Shown here one piece after another: positions 18,829-27,747 of a stretch of DNA of 64,000 nt (within the stretch, counting starts at the first letter, position 1; every line of letters begins with the position of its first letter). The stretch lies in NCBI GenBank assembly GCA_963820775.1, contig CAWGBF010000014.1, forward strand, positions 1 through 64,000, read 5' to 3'. Both the position numbers and the translations under genes were made by a program. The stretch is from Roseiarcus sp963820775 (GTDB lineage: Bacteria; Pseudomonadota; Alphaproteobacteria; Rhizobiales; Beijerinckiaceae). Under the pieces are notes generated by a model. That model did not search any database, had not been told where the DNA came from, and saw nothing but the letters and a program-made list of their open reading frames with translations.

Positions 18829-20046
18829 ATGCCGCAAGCCGCGCTCATGCGCCGTCCACCCGTTGGCGTTCCGCACTCCTCGCTTGATCCGTTCTCACTC
18901 GATTTCTTGCGCGATCCGCATCCTGCGCACGAAGCGCTGCGGGAGGCTGGACCGATCGTATGGCTCGAAAAGTACGGCGCCTATGCCGCCGCGCGGCACG
19001 CCGAGGTCAGGCAGATCCTGGGCGATCCCGTAACATTCTGTTCGAGTCGTGGCGTGGGCTTGAGCGATTTTCAGCGCGAGAAGCCGTGGCGGCCGCCAAG
19101 CGTTGTGCTGGAACGCGACCCGCCCGAACATGACCGCGCGCGTGCAGTGCTCAATCGCGCCCTGTCGGCGACGGTGATGCGATCGTTACGCGCTCGCTTC
19201 GCCCACGCGGCGAATGAGCTCGCAGAGAAGCTTGCGCGCAAGGCTCGCTTCGATGCGGTCGCCGATTGCGCCGAAGTCTATCCGATGATGGTGATGCCGG
19301 ACGCGATCGGTCTATCGGACCAAGGCCGCGAGCACCTCTTGCCCTATGCGGCGACCGTCTTCAACATGTTCGGCCCCGATAACGAATTGCGCCGCGCCGC
19401 GGTCGCGCAAATGGCGCCGCACGTCGAATGGATTTCGTCGCAGTGCAAGCGTGAGACGCTATCGGACGACGGCATTGGGGCCGCCATTCACGCCGGGGCG
19501 GACGCGGACGAAGTGACGCGGGAGGAGGCGGAACTGCTGGTCCGGTCTCTGCTCAGCGCCGGCTTCGACACGACCGTTCATGGCCTAGGCGCCGCGGTGC
19601 GGCAACTGGCGCTCAATCCTGATCAGTTCGCGGCGATGCGCGCAGATCCATCCAAGGCGCGCGCCGCGTTCGAAGAGGCGGTGAGGCTTGAAACTCCGGT
19701 GCAGACGTTTTTTCGCACCACGACGCGACAGGTCGAGCTCGGTGGCGCGATGATCCCCAAGGGCGAGAAAGTGCTGATGCTGCTTGGCGCGGCCAACCGC
19801 GATCCGCGCAAGTGGCCCGACCCTGACCGCTACGACATCGATCGCTCGACCACGGGCCACGTTGGTTTTGGCGGCGGCGTTCATATGTGTGTGGGCCAGT
19901 TGCTGGCGAGGCTGGAAGGCGAGACGTTGCTCGGCACGTTCGCGCGCGTCTTCGCGTGCATCGAGTCGGACGGCGAGCCGACGCCGCTCATGAACAACAC
20001 GCTGCGCGGCTGGACGCGGCTTCCGGTGATTGTAACGCCGGCGTAA
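18829..20046 (+). CDS. cytochrome P450
   Basis: 405 residues, soluble bacterial class I size. The I-helix oxygen-activation motif LLSAGFDTTVHG, the K-helix ExxR as EEAVRLETP, and the heme-thiolate loop HVGFGGGVHMCVGQLLARLE are all intact. It is therefore probably an active monooxygenase needing a ferredoxin and reductase encoded elsewhere, since none lies next to it. Substrate unknown. It is convergent with hrpB, 23 bases away. Confidence 0.9.
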   Translation: MPQAALMRRPPVGVPHSSLDPFSLDFLRDPHPAHEALREAGPIVWLEKYGAYAAARHAEVRQILGDPVTFCSSRGVGLSDFQREKPWRPPSVVLERDPPEHDRARAVLNRALSATVMRSLRARFAHAANELAEKLARKARFDAVADCAEVYPMMVMPDAIGLSDQGREHLLPYAATVFNMFGPDNELRRAAVAQMAPHVEWISSQCKRETLSDDGIGAAIHAGADADEVTREEAELLVRSLLSAGFDTTVHGLGAAVRQLALNPDQFAAMRADPSKARAAFEEAVRLETPVQTFFRTTTRQVELGGAMIPKGEKVLMLLGAANRDPRKWPDPDRYDIDRSTTGHVGFGGGVHMCVGQLLARLEGETLLGTFARVFACIESDGEPTPLMNNTLRGWTRLPVIVTPA

Positions 20047-20069
20047 TCCCTGAGGCGCCTGCAGCGCTC

Positions 20070-22757
20070 TCACGTTCCTCTGGGCTTCGCTCGCGCGGTC
20101 GGCTGAGCGGCGGCGGGGTCCTCGGGCCAGAAATGGCGCGGATAGCGGCCGCGAAGGTTGGAGCGGACGGCGGCCCAGGAGCCGCGCCAAAAGCCCGGCA
20201 GATCGCGCGTGATCTGGATCGGGCGATTGGCCGGCGAAAGCAGATGGAGAGTGAGCGGAATGCGTCCGCCGGCCAGCGACGGGTGCTTGTTGAGGCCGAA
20301 CAGCTCCTGAACGCGCAATGCAATCGCCGGCCCGCCTTCGGCTTCGTAATCGATCGGCGCCGCGGTCCCGGTCGGCGCCTGGAAGTGGGTCGGCGCTTCG
20401 TCAACGAGGCGCCGCGCCAAATCCCAGTGCAGCGTGGCGTCGAGGGCGCTCTCGAGATCATCGGCGCCGATCTCGTCGAGTTTCGCTTTGCCGACAAGGA
20501 ACGGCGCGAGCCAGCCGGGATCGGCGGCCAAGGCCGCGTCCGACAGATCCGGCCAAGCTTCGCCCTCGGCTTGGGCCAGGAACATCACCCGGTCGCGCCG
20601 CTGCTTGAGCGCTCTTGTCCACGGCAGGCGCGCGAGTCCCAGCGAAAGAACGCCGCGCGCGAGCGCCACCGCGGCAGCCTCGTTCTGTGGGACGGAGAGC
20701 GTCTGCTCGGCGAGGATAAGCGCGCCGAGCCGGCGGCGGCGCCGAGCCCGTAAGGATGCGGAGGCGCGGTCGAAGCTCAGTTCGTCCATGGTTTCGATCG
20801 AGCGGCCTGCGATCCTTTCGATGTCGTCGAGCGTGAGCGCCGCGGCGGTGAAGATCCGCGCCGAAGCGGCGCGGCCGGCGATTTCGCCGATGGCCAGATA
20901 CGCCTCGCCCGCCAACGGATCATGCGCTTCCAGCGCCGCCGCCCGGCCGTTGACCATCAGGAATTCGCCGCGCCGGCCGCGCGCCGCCGCAATCCGGTCG
21001 GGGAAGGCCGAGGCGAGCAGAGCGCCGACTGAAGTCGACGCCGCGCCCTCATCCAGCGCTTCGCGCCGCCTTCCCCCAGAGGGGGAAGGGGAGCCGGCGG
21101 CGCCGTTGGTTCTCTCCCCTCTCCCCATAGGGCGCTCGGAAGAACGCCCGTCTCTCGACGGGCTATGGCGAGAGGGGTCGGGGGTGAGGGTACGGTCGGG
21201 GGTGAGCGCGAGGGCCTGCGCCTGCGCCGTTAGTCCGCGAGCCAAGCGTCGAGCGTCATCGGCGTGTTTGGAGCGGTCGCGGCGGAAGGCATCGAGCCGG
21301 ATCGCAAGATCGACCGAATCGCCGCCGAGTCCGCGTTCGGTCAGCACGATGGCGATTTCGCTCGCGATTCCTCCTTCGCCTGCGCGGGCGGCGTCGACCA
21401 CCATGCGCGCGAGGCGCGGCGGCAGTGCAAGGCTCGCGATAGCACGGCCCTCTTCGGCAATGCGTCCATCGCCGTCGACGGCGCCAATCGCGGTCAGAAG
21501 CGAGCGGGCTTCCTTCAGCGCGCTGCGCGGGGGCGGATCGAGAAAGGCAAGTTTCGACGGATCGGCGACGCCCCAGAGGGCGCAGTCGAGCGCGAGACCG
21601 GAGAGATCGGCGGCGAGAATCTCCGGTGCGGCGTAAGGCTGAAGCCCGCCGTTCGCGGCCTCCTCCCACAGGCGATAGCAAACGCCTGGCTCCGTCCGCC
21701 CCGCGCGCCCGCGTCGCTGATCCGCGTTCGCCCGGCTGACGCGGACCGTTTCGAGACGCGTCAGGCCGACATCGGGCTCATAGACCGGAACGCGCATAAG
21801 GCCGGAATCGATCACGACGCGCACGCCTTCAATGGTGAGCGACGTCTCGGCGATCGAGGTGGCGAGCACGATCTTGCGCCGCCCCGCAGGCGCCGGCGCG
21901 ATCGCGAGATCCTGCGCGCGGCTATCCAGCGCGCCATGGAGCGGCACGATGTCGACGTCGGGGCGCTTGATACGCGCCTGCAAGGTCTCCGCGACGCGGC
22001 GGATCTCGCCCTGCCCCGGCAGGAATACGAGGATCGAGCCGCCTTCGAGTGCGAGCGCGTCGAGCGTGACGCGCGCGACCTCGTCTTCGATCCGGGCGCC
22101 CGGGCTGCGACCGACATATCGCGTCGCGACGGGAAACGCGCGGCCTCGGCTTTCGATCAACGGCGCGTCACCAAGCAGCGCGCGCACGCGCGCGCCGTCG
22201 AGCGTCGCCGACATGACGAGAAGCCTTAAGTCCTCACGCAGGCCCTGCTGTGCGTCGAGTGCGAAGGCGAGGCCAAGGTCGGCATCGAGCGAGCGCTCGT
22301 GAAATTCGTCGAACAGAACAGCGGCCACCCCGTCGAGCACGGGGTCGTCGAGGATCATGCGGGTGAACACGCCCTCGGTCACGACCTCGATCCGGGTGCG
22401 CCTCGAAACAAGGCTGGTCAGCCGCACGCGCAGGCCGATCGTCTCGCCAACCTTTTCCTTAAGCGTCGCGGCCATGCGGGCGGCGGCGGCGCGAGCGGCG
22501 ATACGGCGCGGTTCAAGCAGGATGAGGCGCTTCCCCTTCGCCCACGGCTCATCGAGAAGCGCCAGCGGCGCGCGGGTGGTCTTGCCGGCGCCAGGCGGCG
22601 CGACGAGCACGGCGCTCGAATGCGCGGCGAGCGCCGAGCGAAGCTCGGGCAGAACAACGTCGATCGGCAGAGGCGTCAGCGGGCTCACGATTTGCGGCCC
22701 TTCTTGGCAAGGCTCGGCGAGCAGCGCAACAGGGGCGCCACGACCGGAATAGCTCAT
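20070..22757 (-). CDS. hrpB: ATP-dependent helicase HrpB
   Basis: About 895 residues; DEAH/RHA-type helicase with motif I APPGAGKTTRAP, motif II in LFDEFHERSLDADL, SATLDG (III) and QRRGRAGRTEPG (VI). The HrpB-specific C-terminal part ends in WPEDPAAAQPTARAKPRG. The start is uncertain: ATG 22757 is used here, but a GTG near 22690 fits the usual family N-terminus. An in-frame palindromic insertion (21060-21200) adds about 45 residues with no helicase similarity. It follows the ligase gene in the same direction. Confidence 0.85.
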   Translation of the reverse strand: MSYSGRGAPVALLAEPCQEGPQIVSPLTPLPIDVVLPELRSALAAHSSAVLVAPPGAGKTTRAPLALLDEPWAKGKRLILLEPRRIAARAAAARMAATLKEKVGETIGLRVRLTSLVSRRTRIEVVTEGVFTRMILDDPVLDGVAAVLFDEFHERSLDADLGLAFALDAQQGLREDLRLLVMSATLDGARVRALLGDAPLIESRGRAFPVATRYVGRSPGARIEDEVARVTLDALALEGGSILVFLPGQGEIRRVAETLQARIKRPDVDIVPLHGALDSRAQDLAIAPAPAGRRKIVLATSIAETSLTIEGVRVVIDSGLMRVPVYEPDVGLTRLETVRVSRANADQRRGRAGRTEPGVCYRLWEEAANGGLQPYAAPEILAADLSGLALDCALWGVADPSKLAFLDPPPRSALKEARSLLTAIGAVDGDGRIAEEGRAIASLALPPRLARMVVDAARAGEGGIASEIAIVLTERGLGGDSVDLAIRLDAFRRDRSKHADDARRLARGLTAQAQALALTPDRTLTPDPSRHSPSRDGRSSERPMGRGERTNGAAGSPSPSGGRRREALDEGAASTSVGALLASAFPDRIAAARGRRGEFLMVNGRAAALEAHDPLAGEAYLAIGEIAGRAASARIFTAAALTLDDIERIAGRSIETMDELSFDRASASLRARRRRRLGALILAEQTLSVPQNEAAAVALARGVLSLGLARLPWTRALKQRRDRVMFLAQAEGEAWPDLSDAALAADPGWLAPFLVGKAKLDEIGADDLESALDATLHWDLARRLVDEAPTHFQAPTGTAAPIDYEAEGGPAIALRVQELFGLNKHPSLAGGRIPLTLHLLSPANRPIQITRDLPGFWRGSWAAVRSNLRGRYPRHFWPEDPAAAQPTARAKPRGT
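21060..21200. repeat. palindromic repeat inserted in frame within hrpB
   Basis: The block has nested dyads. CTTCCCCC-AGA-GGGGGAAG lies at its left. An arm of the form CCATAGG..CGCTCGGAAGAACG and then CCCGTCTCTCGACGGG closing with CTATGG spans 21125-21168. A related copy lies at 44922-44962 and a partial inverted copy at 44805-44826. It stays open in the hrpB frame and encodes a low-complexity peptide (DPSRHSPSRDGRSSERPMGR). Confidence 0.75.
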
Positions 22758-22817
22758 GAAATCCCGAGTGGAATCGGCACAAGAGTATCGGCGCTGATCG
22801 ACCGCCCGCACCTGCAC

Positions 22818-24383
22818 TCATGCGACGCCGCGGGACCGCCCCTGCCAGTAGGGCGCGCACAGGGCCTTCCTGTCCACCTTGCCGAGACCCGTGACGGCAA
22901 TCGCTTCGACGAAATCGATCGTTTTCGGCGCCCAGGGGCCGCCCCGCTTGGCCTTCACATGCGCGTGCAGCATTTCGAAGTCGGCCGCCGCGCTGCTCTT
23001 CAACACCACGAAGGCTTTCACCGCCTCTCCCCATTTGTCGTCCGGAACGCCGATCACCGCCGCCGAGGCGACGGCCGGGTGCGACATCAGAGCGTCCTCG
23101 ACCTCACGGGGATAGATATTGAACCCGCCGGAGATGATCATGTCCTTGATGCGATCGACGATGTAATAGTAGCCGTCCTCGTCCTCAACCGCGACGTCGC
23201 CCGTGTGCAGCCAGCCGCCGCGAAACGCCTCTTGAGTGGCGTCTGGGCGTTTCCAGTAGCCGTTCATCACCAGCGCGCCGCGCACGCAGATCTCCCCCGG
23301 CTCGCCCTGCTTGACCTCATTCATGTCAAGGTCGAACAGCTTCATCTCGACAAGCGGATTCGGGCGCCCGCACGAACCGAGACGCCTCGGATGGGCTGGA
23401 TCGTGATCGACCTTTCGAAGCGAGGTGATGCATTGGGGGACCTCGGTCTGGCCATAGAACTGCAGGAAGACGTCGCCGAAGATCTTCATGCCTTCAAACA
23501 ACCGATCGGGCGACATCGGCGCCGCGCCGTAGATGATCATTTCCAGCGAGGTGAGGTCGTACTTCGCGCGCACGTTCTTGGCGTCGATCAACGCATAGAC
23601 CATCGTTGGCACCAGCAGCACGGTGTTGATCTTCTCATCCTCAATGGTTCGGCAGTAGGTCTCAAGATCGAAACCGGGCAGCACGCGCACGAACCCGCCG
23701 CGCATCAGGGTCGGGAAGATGTTGACCCCGCCCGCATGCGTAATCGGCGTCGCCGCCAGATAGCGGATGTCTTGGGGCCACTCCCAGTCAGAGAAGATGA
23801 TCGCCGCCATGTTGAGAATGCAGCGGTGCGCGATCATGACGCCCTTCGAGCGTCCGGTCGTGCCGCCGGTGTAGGCGAGCCAGCAGATGCCCTCCGCCTC
23901 GCCCTGGTCCACCAACGGTTCAGCCTCCATCGACTGCGTCTCCGCGACAAGGTCGCGCGCGCCCTCCATTGGCCCGAACGACAGGAGATGCTTGAGGCGG
24001 GGGACCCTGTTCTTGATCGAGCGGCCGCGTTCGGCGAACTTCGCCCCCTCGACGATCAACGCACCGACCTCGGCGTCGTCGACGATGAAGGCGTGGTCGT
24101 CTTCCGCCGCGAGCGGATGCAACGGCGTGTATCGCACCCCCATCACGGCGACGGCGGTGACTACGGCCCAGGTCTCGACGCGGTTCGTCGCCAACAGCGA
24201 CACTCCGTCGCCCTTCTTGAGACCAAGGGCCCGGAAAAGGGTGACAACGCGGCCGGCCGCTTGCCCGAGTTCCCGATAGGTCCAGCGGGTCTGATTGTCC
24301 GCGATGGCAGGCCGATCGGCGAATCGTTGGATAGCCGTGATGAGCATGGCGCCGACCGTGCCGCCCTCATGCAGCGATCCCAT
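22818..24383 (-). CDS. AMP-dependent acyl-CoA synthetase/ligase
   Basis: 521 residues from ATG 24383 (GGGAG seven bases upstream; an ATG 20 codons earlier lacks one). It activates a carboxylic acid to acyl-AMP and then acyl-CoA. The P-loop is LAYTGGTTGRSKGVM. FLQFYGQTEVPQ, GGWLHTGDVAVEDEDGYYYI and the C-terminal GLGKVDRKAL with the catalytic lysine are all present. Similarity is to medium/long-chain fatty-acyl-CoA ligases, but the chain length is not decided. Its stop is 60 bases before the hrpB start, in the same direction. Confidence 0.9.
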   Translation of the reverse strand: MGSLHEGGTVGAMLITAIQRFADRPAIADNQTRWTYRELGQAAGRVVTLFRALGLKKGDGVSLLATNRVETWAVVTAVAVMGVRYTPLHPLAAEDDHAFIVDDAEVGALIVEGAKFAERGRSIKNRVPRLKHLLSFGPMEGARDLVAETQSMEAEPLVDQGEAEGICWLAYTGGTTGRSKGVMIAHRCILNMAAIIFSDWEWPQDIRYLAATPITHAGGVNIFPTLMRGGFVRVLPGFDLETYCRTIEDEKINTVLLVPTMVYALIDAKNVRAKYDLTSLEMIIYGAAPMSPDRLFEGMKIFGDVFLQFYGQTEVPQCITSLRKVDHDPAHPRRLGSCGRPNPLVEMKLFDLDMNEVKQGEPGEICVRGALVMNGYWKRPDATQEAFRGGWLHTGDVAVEDEDGYYYIVDRIKDMIISGGFNIYPREVEDALMSHPAVASAAVIGVPDDKWGEAVKAFVVLKSSAAADFEMLHAHVKAKRGGPWAPKTIDFVEAIAVTGLGKVDRKALCAPYWQGRSRGVA

Positions 24384-24778
24384 GACGTTCTCCCTGGTCT
24401 TTTCAAGGGAGCTTAGCCCAGGGGCGCGCCGTAGGAAATGCATTCGCCGAGTGCGGCGGACAAAACCGCGGGCTTGGGTAGGCAGGTCCGCTGTCGAGTT
24501 TTGGCCAGGAGTGTGCGGCTTATGCCTGGTCAGCCGGTGTCATACCATCGACGCCAACCTGCGCGACAATTCCGGCATGGTTGAGAAGATAGCCACTCCC
24601 CATTCGGTCGGTTATGCCGGCGTCAGCCTTCACGGCCAGATCGCCAAGGCGGGCTTAGGGACCGCGCGCTTCAGAGCTACGATGGAGAGTTCCTGCTGCC
24701 GGCGCCTCAGTCAAAGATAGGGGCTCTTCCGGCGGAACCCGCATCGTCTCTCCGCTTCCTTGGCGTCAAAGACCACGC
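24384..24778. other. intergenic region between the ligase gene and the rplA terminator
   Basis: No gene or repeat was recognised. A short open frame on the plus strand (24580-24720) has no recognisable features. The region should hold the ligase promoter. In most relatives rplJ-rplL would follow rplA here. Confidence 0.5.
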
Positions 24779-24811
24779 AAAAAAGGACGGGCCTGCTCAC
24801 GAAGGCCCGCC
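24779..24811 (-). terminator. rho-independent terminator of the rplK-rplA transcript
   Basis: Read on the minus strand, CGGGCCT pairs with AGGCCCG across an 8-base loop, and a run of six T follows shortly after. It lies 23 bases downstream of the rplA stop. Confidence 0.8.
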
Positions 24812-24833
24812 TCAGCTTTGCGATAAACGATCG

Positions 24834-25547
24834 CTACGCTCCGACCGCACCCGCCGTCTGCAGCGTCGTGAGATCGAGCCGCACAGCCGGGCCCATCGTC
24901 GAGGACACGGCGGCGCGCAGGAGGTAGTGGCCCTTGGCGCCCGGGGGCTTCGCGCGATTCACCGCATCGACGAAGGCGCGCACGTTCTCGGCCAGCTTGT
25001 CGTCGCCGAACGAGGCCTTGCCGACCGAGCCTTGCACGATGCCGGCCTTCTCGGCCCGGAACTCGACCGCGCCGCCCTTTGACGCGGCGACCGCCGCCTT
25101 CACATCCATCGTCACCGTGCCGACCTTCGGATTCGGCATCAGACCGCGCGGCCCAAGCACCTTGCCGAGCCGGCCGACCAGCGGCATCATATCGGGAGTA
25201 GCGATGCAGCGGTCGAAGTTGATTTCGCCGGCCTGCACCTGGGCGACGAGGTCCTCAGCCCCGACGACGTCGGCGCCCGCTTGGCGCGCTTCGTCGGCCT
25301 TGGCCCCGCGCGCGAACACCGCGACCCTCAGCGTACGTCCGGTGCCGTTCGGCAGGTTGCAGACGCCGCGCACCATCTGGTCGGCGTGCTTGGGATCGAC
25401 GCCCAGATTGATCGACAGCTCGACCGTCTCATCGAACTTGGCGGTGGCGTTGGTCTTGACCAGCTTGACCGCGTCTTGGAGCGGGTAAAGCTTCGTGCGC
25501 TCGACGCCTTCGCGGGCTTTCAGAACTCTCTTGCCGTGATGCGCCAT
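24834..25547 (-). CDS. rplA: 50S ribosomal protein L1
   Basis: 237 residues, normal length. It starts MAHHGKRVLKAREGVERTKL and carries TAKFDETVELSINLGVDPKH, KVGTVTMDVKAAVAASKGGA and GPAVRLDLTTL. L1 forms the mobile L1 stalk by the ribosomal E site. In many bacteria it represses its own rplK-rplA message. It starts 2 bases after the rplK stop and is followed by a terminator, so the operon is only rplK-rplA. The usual downstream rplJ-rplL pair is missing. Confidence 0.97.
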   Translation of the reverse strand: MAHHGKRVLKAREGVERTKLYPLQDAVKLVKTNATAKFDETVELSINLGVDPKHADQMVRGVCNLPNGTGRTLRVAVFARGAKADEARQAGADVVGAEDLVAQVQAGEINFDRCIATPDMMPLVGRLGKVLGPRGLMPNPKVGTVTMDVKAAVAASKGGAVEFRAEKAGIVQGSVGKASFGDDKLAENVRAFVDAVNRAKPPGAKGHYLLRAAVSSTMGPAVRLDLTTLQTAGAVGA

Positions 25548-25549
25548 GG

Positions 25550-25999
25550 TCAGCCCTCCACCACTTGCAGGCCCATCGAGCGGGCCGAGCCTTCAATCAT
25601 CTTCATCGCCGCTTCGATCGTGTCGCAGTTGAGGTCGACGATTTTCTGCTGGGCGATCTCGCGCACCTGCTCCTTGGTCACCTTGCCGACAAAGCCGCGG
25701 CCCGTCGTCTTGGCGCCCGAGGCTGGCTTCTTGCCGAGCTTGAGCCCAGCGGCCTTCTTTAAGAAGAAGGTCACCGGCGGCTGGCGCATCTCGAAGGTGA
25801 ACGAGCGGTCCTGGTAGGCGGTGATGACGACCGGGATCGGCGCGCCCTTCTCCAGTTGTGCGGTGCGCGCATTGAAGGCCTTGCAGAATTCCATGATGTT
25901 GAGGCCGCGCTGGCCGAGCGCGGGACCGATCGGAGGCGACGGATTCGCCGCACCCGCCGGCACCTGCAGTTTGATATAGCCGGTTATTTTCTTCGCCAT
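25550..25999 (-). CDS. rplK: 50S ribosomal protein L11
   Basis: 149 residues. It starts MAKKITGYIKLQVPAGAANP, with the proline-rich PSPPIGPALGQRG and the rRNA-binding C-terminal half (GKVTKEQVREIAQQK, ARSMGLQVVEG). L11 forms the base of the L7/L12 stalk and is needed for RelA sensing. It is first in the rplK-rplA operon. Just upstream, where nusG normally lies, there is a short dispersed repeat and then an unrelated redox gene. Confidence 0.97.
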   Translation of the reverse strand: MAKKITGYIKLQVPAGAANPSPPIGPALGQRGLNIMEFCKAFNARTAQLEKGAPIPVVITAYQDRSFTFEMRQPPVTFFLKKAAGLKLGKKPASGAKTTGRGFVGKVTKEQVREIAQQKIVDLNCDTIEAAMKMIEGSARSMGLQVVEG

Positions 26000-26051
26000 A
26001 AGGCTGCTCCATGCGCGGGCGCAAGCCTCGGGATCCGCCCCGAATGCTCAC

Positions 26052-26122
26052 GCCAGGTTTGCAGTTCGTGGTGCGAACGATCTGTTCCGGCTGGCGACCG
26101 GGCGTTCTCCCACGTTTTCCGT
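26052..26122 (+). repeat. dispersed repeat, left copy flanking the redox module
   Basis: The block 26074-26122 matches 30781-30829 in the same orientation with about 43 of 49 bases equal, including GGCGTTCTCCCACGTTTTCC. Just before it, AGGTTTGCAGTTCG with a short CGAAC dyad also occurs at about 63741-63763. It lies between rplK and the reductase gene end. Confidence 0.75.
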
Positions 26123-26169
26123 GAAGCCGGGGCGGATATCAGGTTTGCGGACGGGAAGCAACCCTCCCG

Positions 26170-27741
26170 TCAATGGTCGAGCACCACATCGCCCTTCGGG
26201 CGCGACTGGCAGAGCAGAATGATTCCGCTCCCGACGTCCTTATCGCTTAGCGCATCGGCGCTGTCCTGCTCGACCGAGCCTTCGAGCAGCGTCGCCTTGC
26301 ATGAGCCGCATTGCCCGGCGCGACATGAAAAACTAACGTCGATCGCATTGTTGAGCGCGACATCGAGGAGATAATCGGCCGTCGAGCAATTGGCCACGAT
26401 GTTGCTTGCGCTGAAGGTCACCTTCGCCGGGGCGCTGGCGACCGCGCCCTCCGGCTTCGCGGGGCGAGGCGCGCCTCCGAAACTCTCCTGAGCGAAGCGG
26501 GACATGTCGAAGCCCGCATCTTCGAGAATCTGCCGTGTGGTCGCCATGAACGGCACGGGTCCGCAGAGATAGATTTGGCGGCTCTCGAAATCCGGGACCA
26601 GCCTGCGCAGCAGTTCGAGCGAAGCATGGCCGGTCGGACCGGTCCATCCACCGCCGGTCTCGGCGCGGGTGCATACGAACTCGCAACGGAAGCCGGGCAT
26701 CCGGCTCTCCATCACTCGGAGCTCGCGCTCGAACACAAGGTCTTTCGGCGTCCGCGCGAAATGCAGGAAGCGAATGTCCGCGTCGGGTGCGGTGTCGTGC
26801 AGCCAGCGCGACATCGCCATCACCGGCGTGATTCCGCTCCCCCCGGAGATGAAGAGATAGGGTCCGGCCTCCTCCCCTGTGAAGCCAAATTTGCCGTTCG
26901 GTCCGTCTGCAAACACGCTGTCGCCGACGCGCAGTTCGTCGTGCAGCCAGTTCGAAACCAGGCCGCCCTCGACCTGCTTCACGGTGAGCGTGAGCATGTG
27001 CGGGCGTGACGGGCTCGACGAGATCGTATAGCTGCGGCGCACAATCTTGCCGTCGAACGGCAACTCGAGCGTTAGGAACTGCCCGGGCCGGTAGACGAAC
27101 CATTTCGGAGGCTCCGCCGCGAAATGGAACGTCTTCACGTCCGTCGTCTCCTCGACGATGTGAGCGCACCGCAACCGGAGCTTGCCGCGCCGCCAGAACA
27201 AATCGGCGTTGAAGTCGTCAAACAGCCGCAAAGGCGAACTCGCGCCCGGGGCGCGCGCGGCGACCCCGGACTGCGATGGAGCGGTCACCTGCATTGCAGC
27301 GCGCGTGGAGGGACGGTGGATGAGTTCGGCGAGCGCGGCCTTCTCTCGCGCCGCGGCCCCGTCGACGGAGAGAAACCCTGTGCCCGCGCGCGCGGCCTTC
27401 ACCAACTCGCCGCAGAAATATTCAAGGTCGTGTTCGAGGTTGTGGCGCTCGTCCGGCGGCGCAGAGGTGAACACTGTGTCCAGGTCCGCCGCGGCTCGAT
27501 CGATGGTCACCCGAAAATCGCCGGCGACATATTCGCGCCAGAGCTCGGCCTTTCCTGCCTCGGTATTGGCCAGCGATTGCTTGAACACTTTCGAGCGGCA
27601 CCAGTCGCGCTTGGCGAGGAGCCCGTCGAACCGCTCCATCTCGCGCGCGGTCATCTTGCCGTCCCCGTCGGCGATGCGCAGAAACAGCAGCATCGGCAAC
27701 TCGACCAGTACGTGGGATTTCTCGTTCAGGCGGATCGCCAT
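26170..27741 (-). CDS. TerB-like / FNR-type flavoprotein / 2Fe-2S ferredoxin fusion reductase
   Basis: 523 residues. Residues 1-145 are helical and TerB-like (LLFLRIADGDGKMTAREMER). Residues 185-420 form a ferredoxin-reductase module with the FAD motif RRSYTISSSP (235-244), the NAD(P)-site motif LFISGGSGITPVMAM and YLCGPVPFM. Residues 435-523 are a plant-type 2Fe-2S domain with C473, C478, C481 and C511. It should move electrons from NAD(P)H through flavin to the cluster. The TerB-like front is unusual. It lies six bases after the membrane polyferredoxin gene, its probable partner, and resembles reductases of hybrid-cluster proteins. Confidence 0.85.
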   Translation of the reverse strand: MAIRLNEKSHVLVELPMLLFLRIADGDGKMTAREMERFDGLLAKRDWCRSKVFKQSLANTEAGKAELWREYVAGDFRVTIDRAAADLDTVFTSAPPDERHNLEHDLEYFCGELVKAARAGTGFLSVDGAAAREKAALAELIHRPSTRAAMQVTAPSQSGVAARAPGASSPLRLFDDFNADLFWRRGKLRLRCAHIVEETTDVKTFHFAAEPPKWFVYRPGQFLTLELPFDGKIVRRSYTISSSPSRPHMLTLTVKQVEGGLVSNWLHDELRVGDSVFADGPNGKFGFTGEEAGPYLFISGGSGITPVMAMSRWLHDTAPDADIRFLHFARTPKDLVFERELRVMESRMPGFRCEFVCTRAETGGGWTGPTGHASLELLRRLVPDFESRQIYLCGPVPFMATTRQILEDAGFDMSRFAQESFGGAPRPAKPEGAVASAPAKVTFSASNIVANCSTADYLLDVALNNAIDVSFSCRAGQCGSCKATLLEGSVEQDSADALSDKDVGSGIILLCQSRPKGDVVLDH

Positions 27742-27747
27742 GACGGG

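Noticed and set aside
22299..24416. 705-codon open frame on the plus strand
   Set aside because: It lies opposite the well-supported acyl-CoA ligase and hrpB front, has no recognisable domain, and is the typical mirror frame of high-GC coding DNA.
24295..24720. 141-codon plus-strand frame in the ligase/rplA gap
   Set aside because: It begins antisense to the ligase gene. The tail has no features and lacks a start signal.
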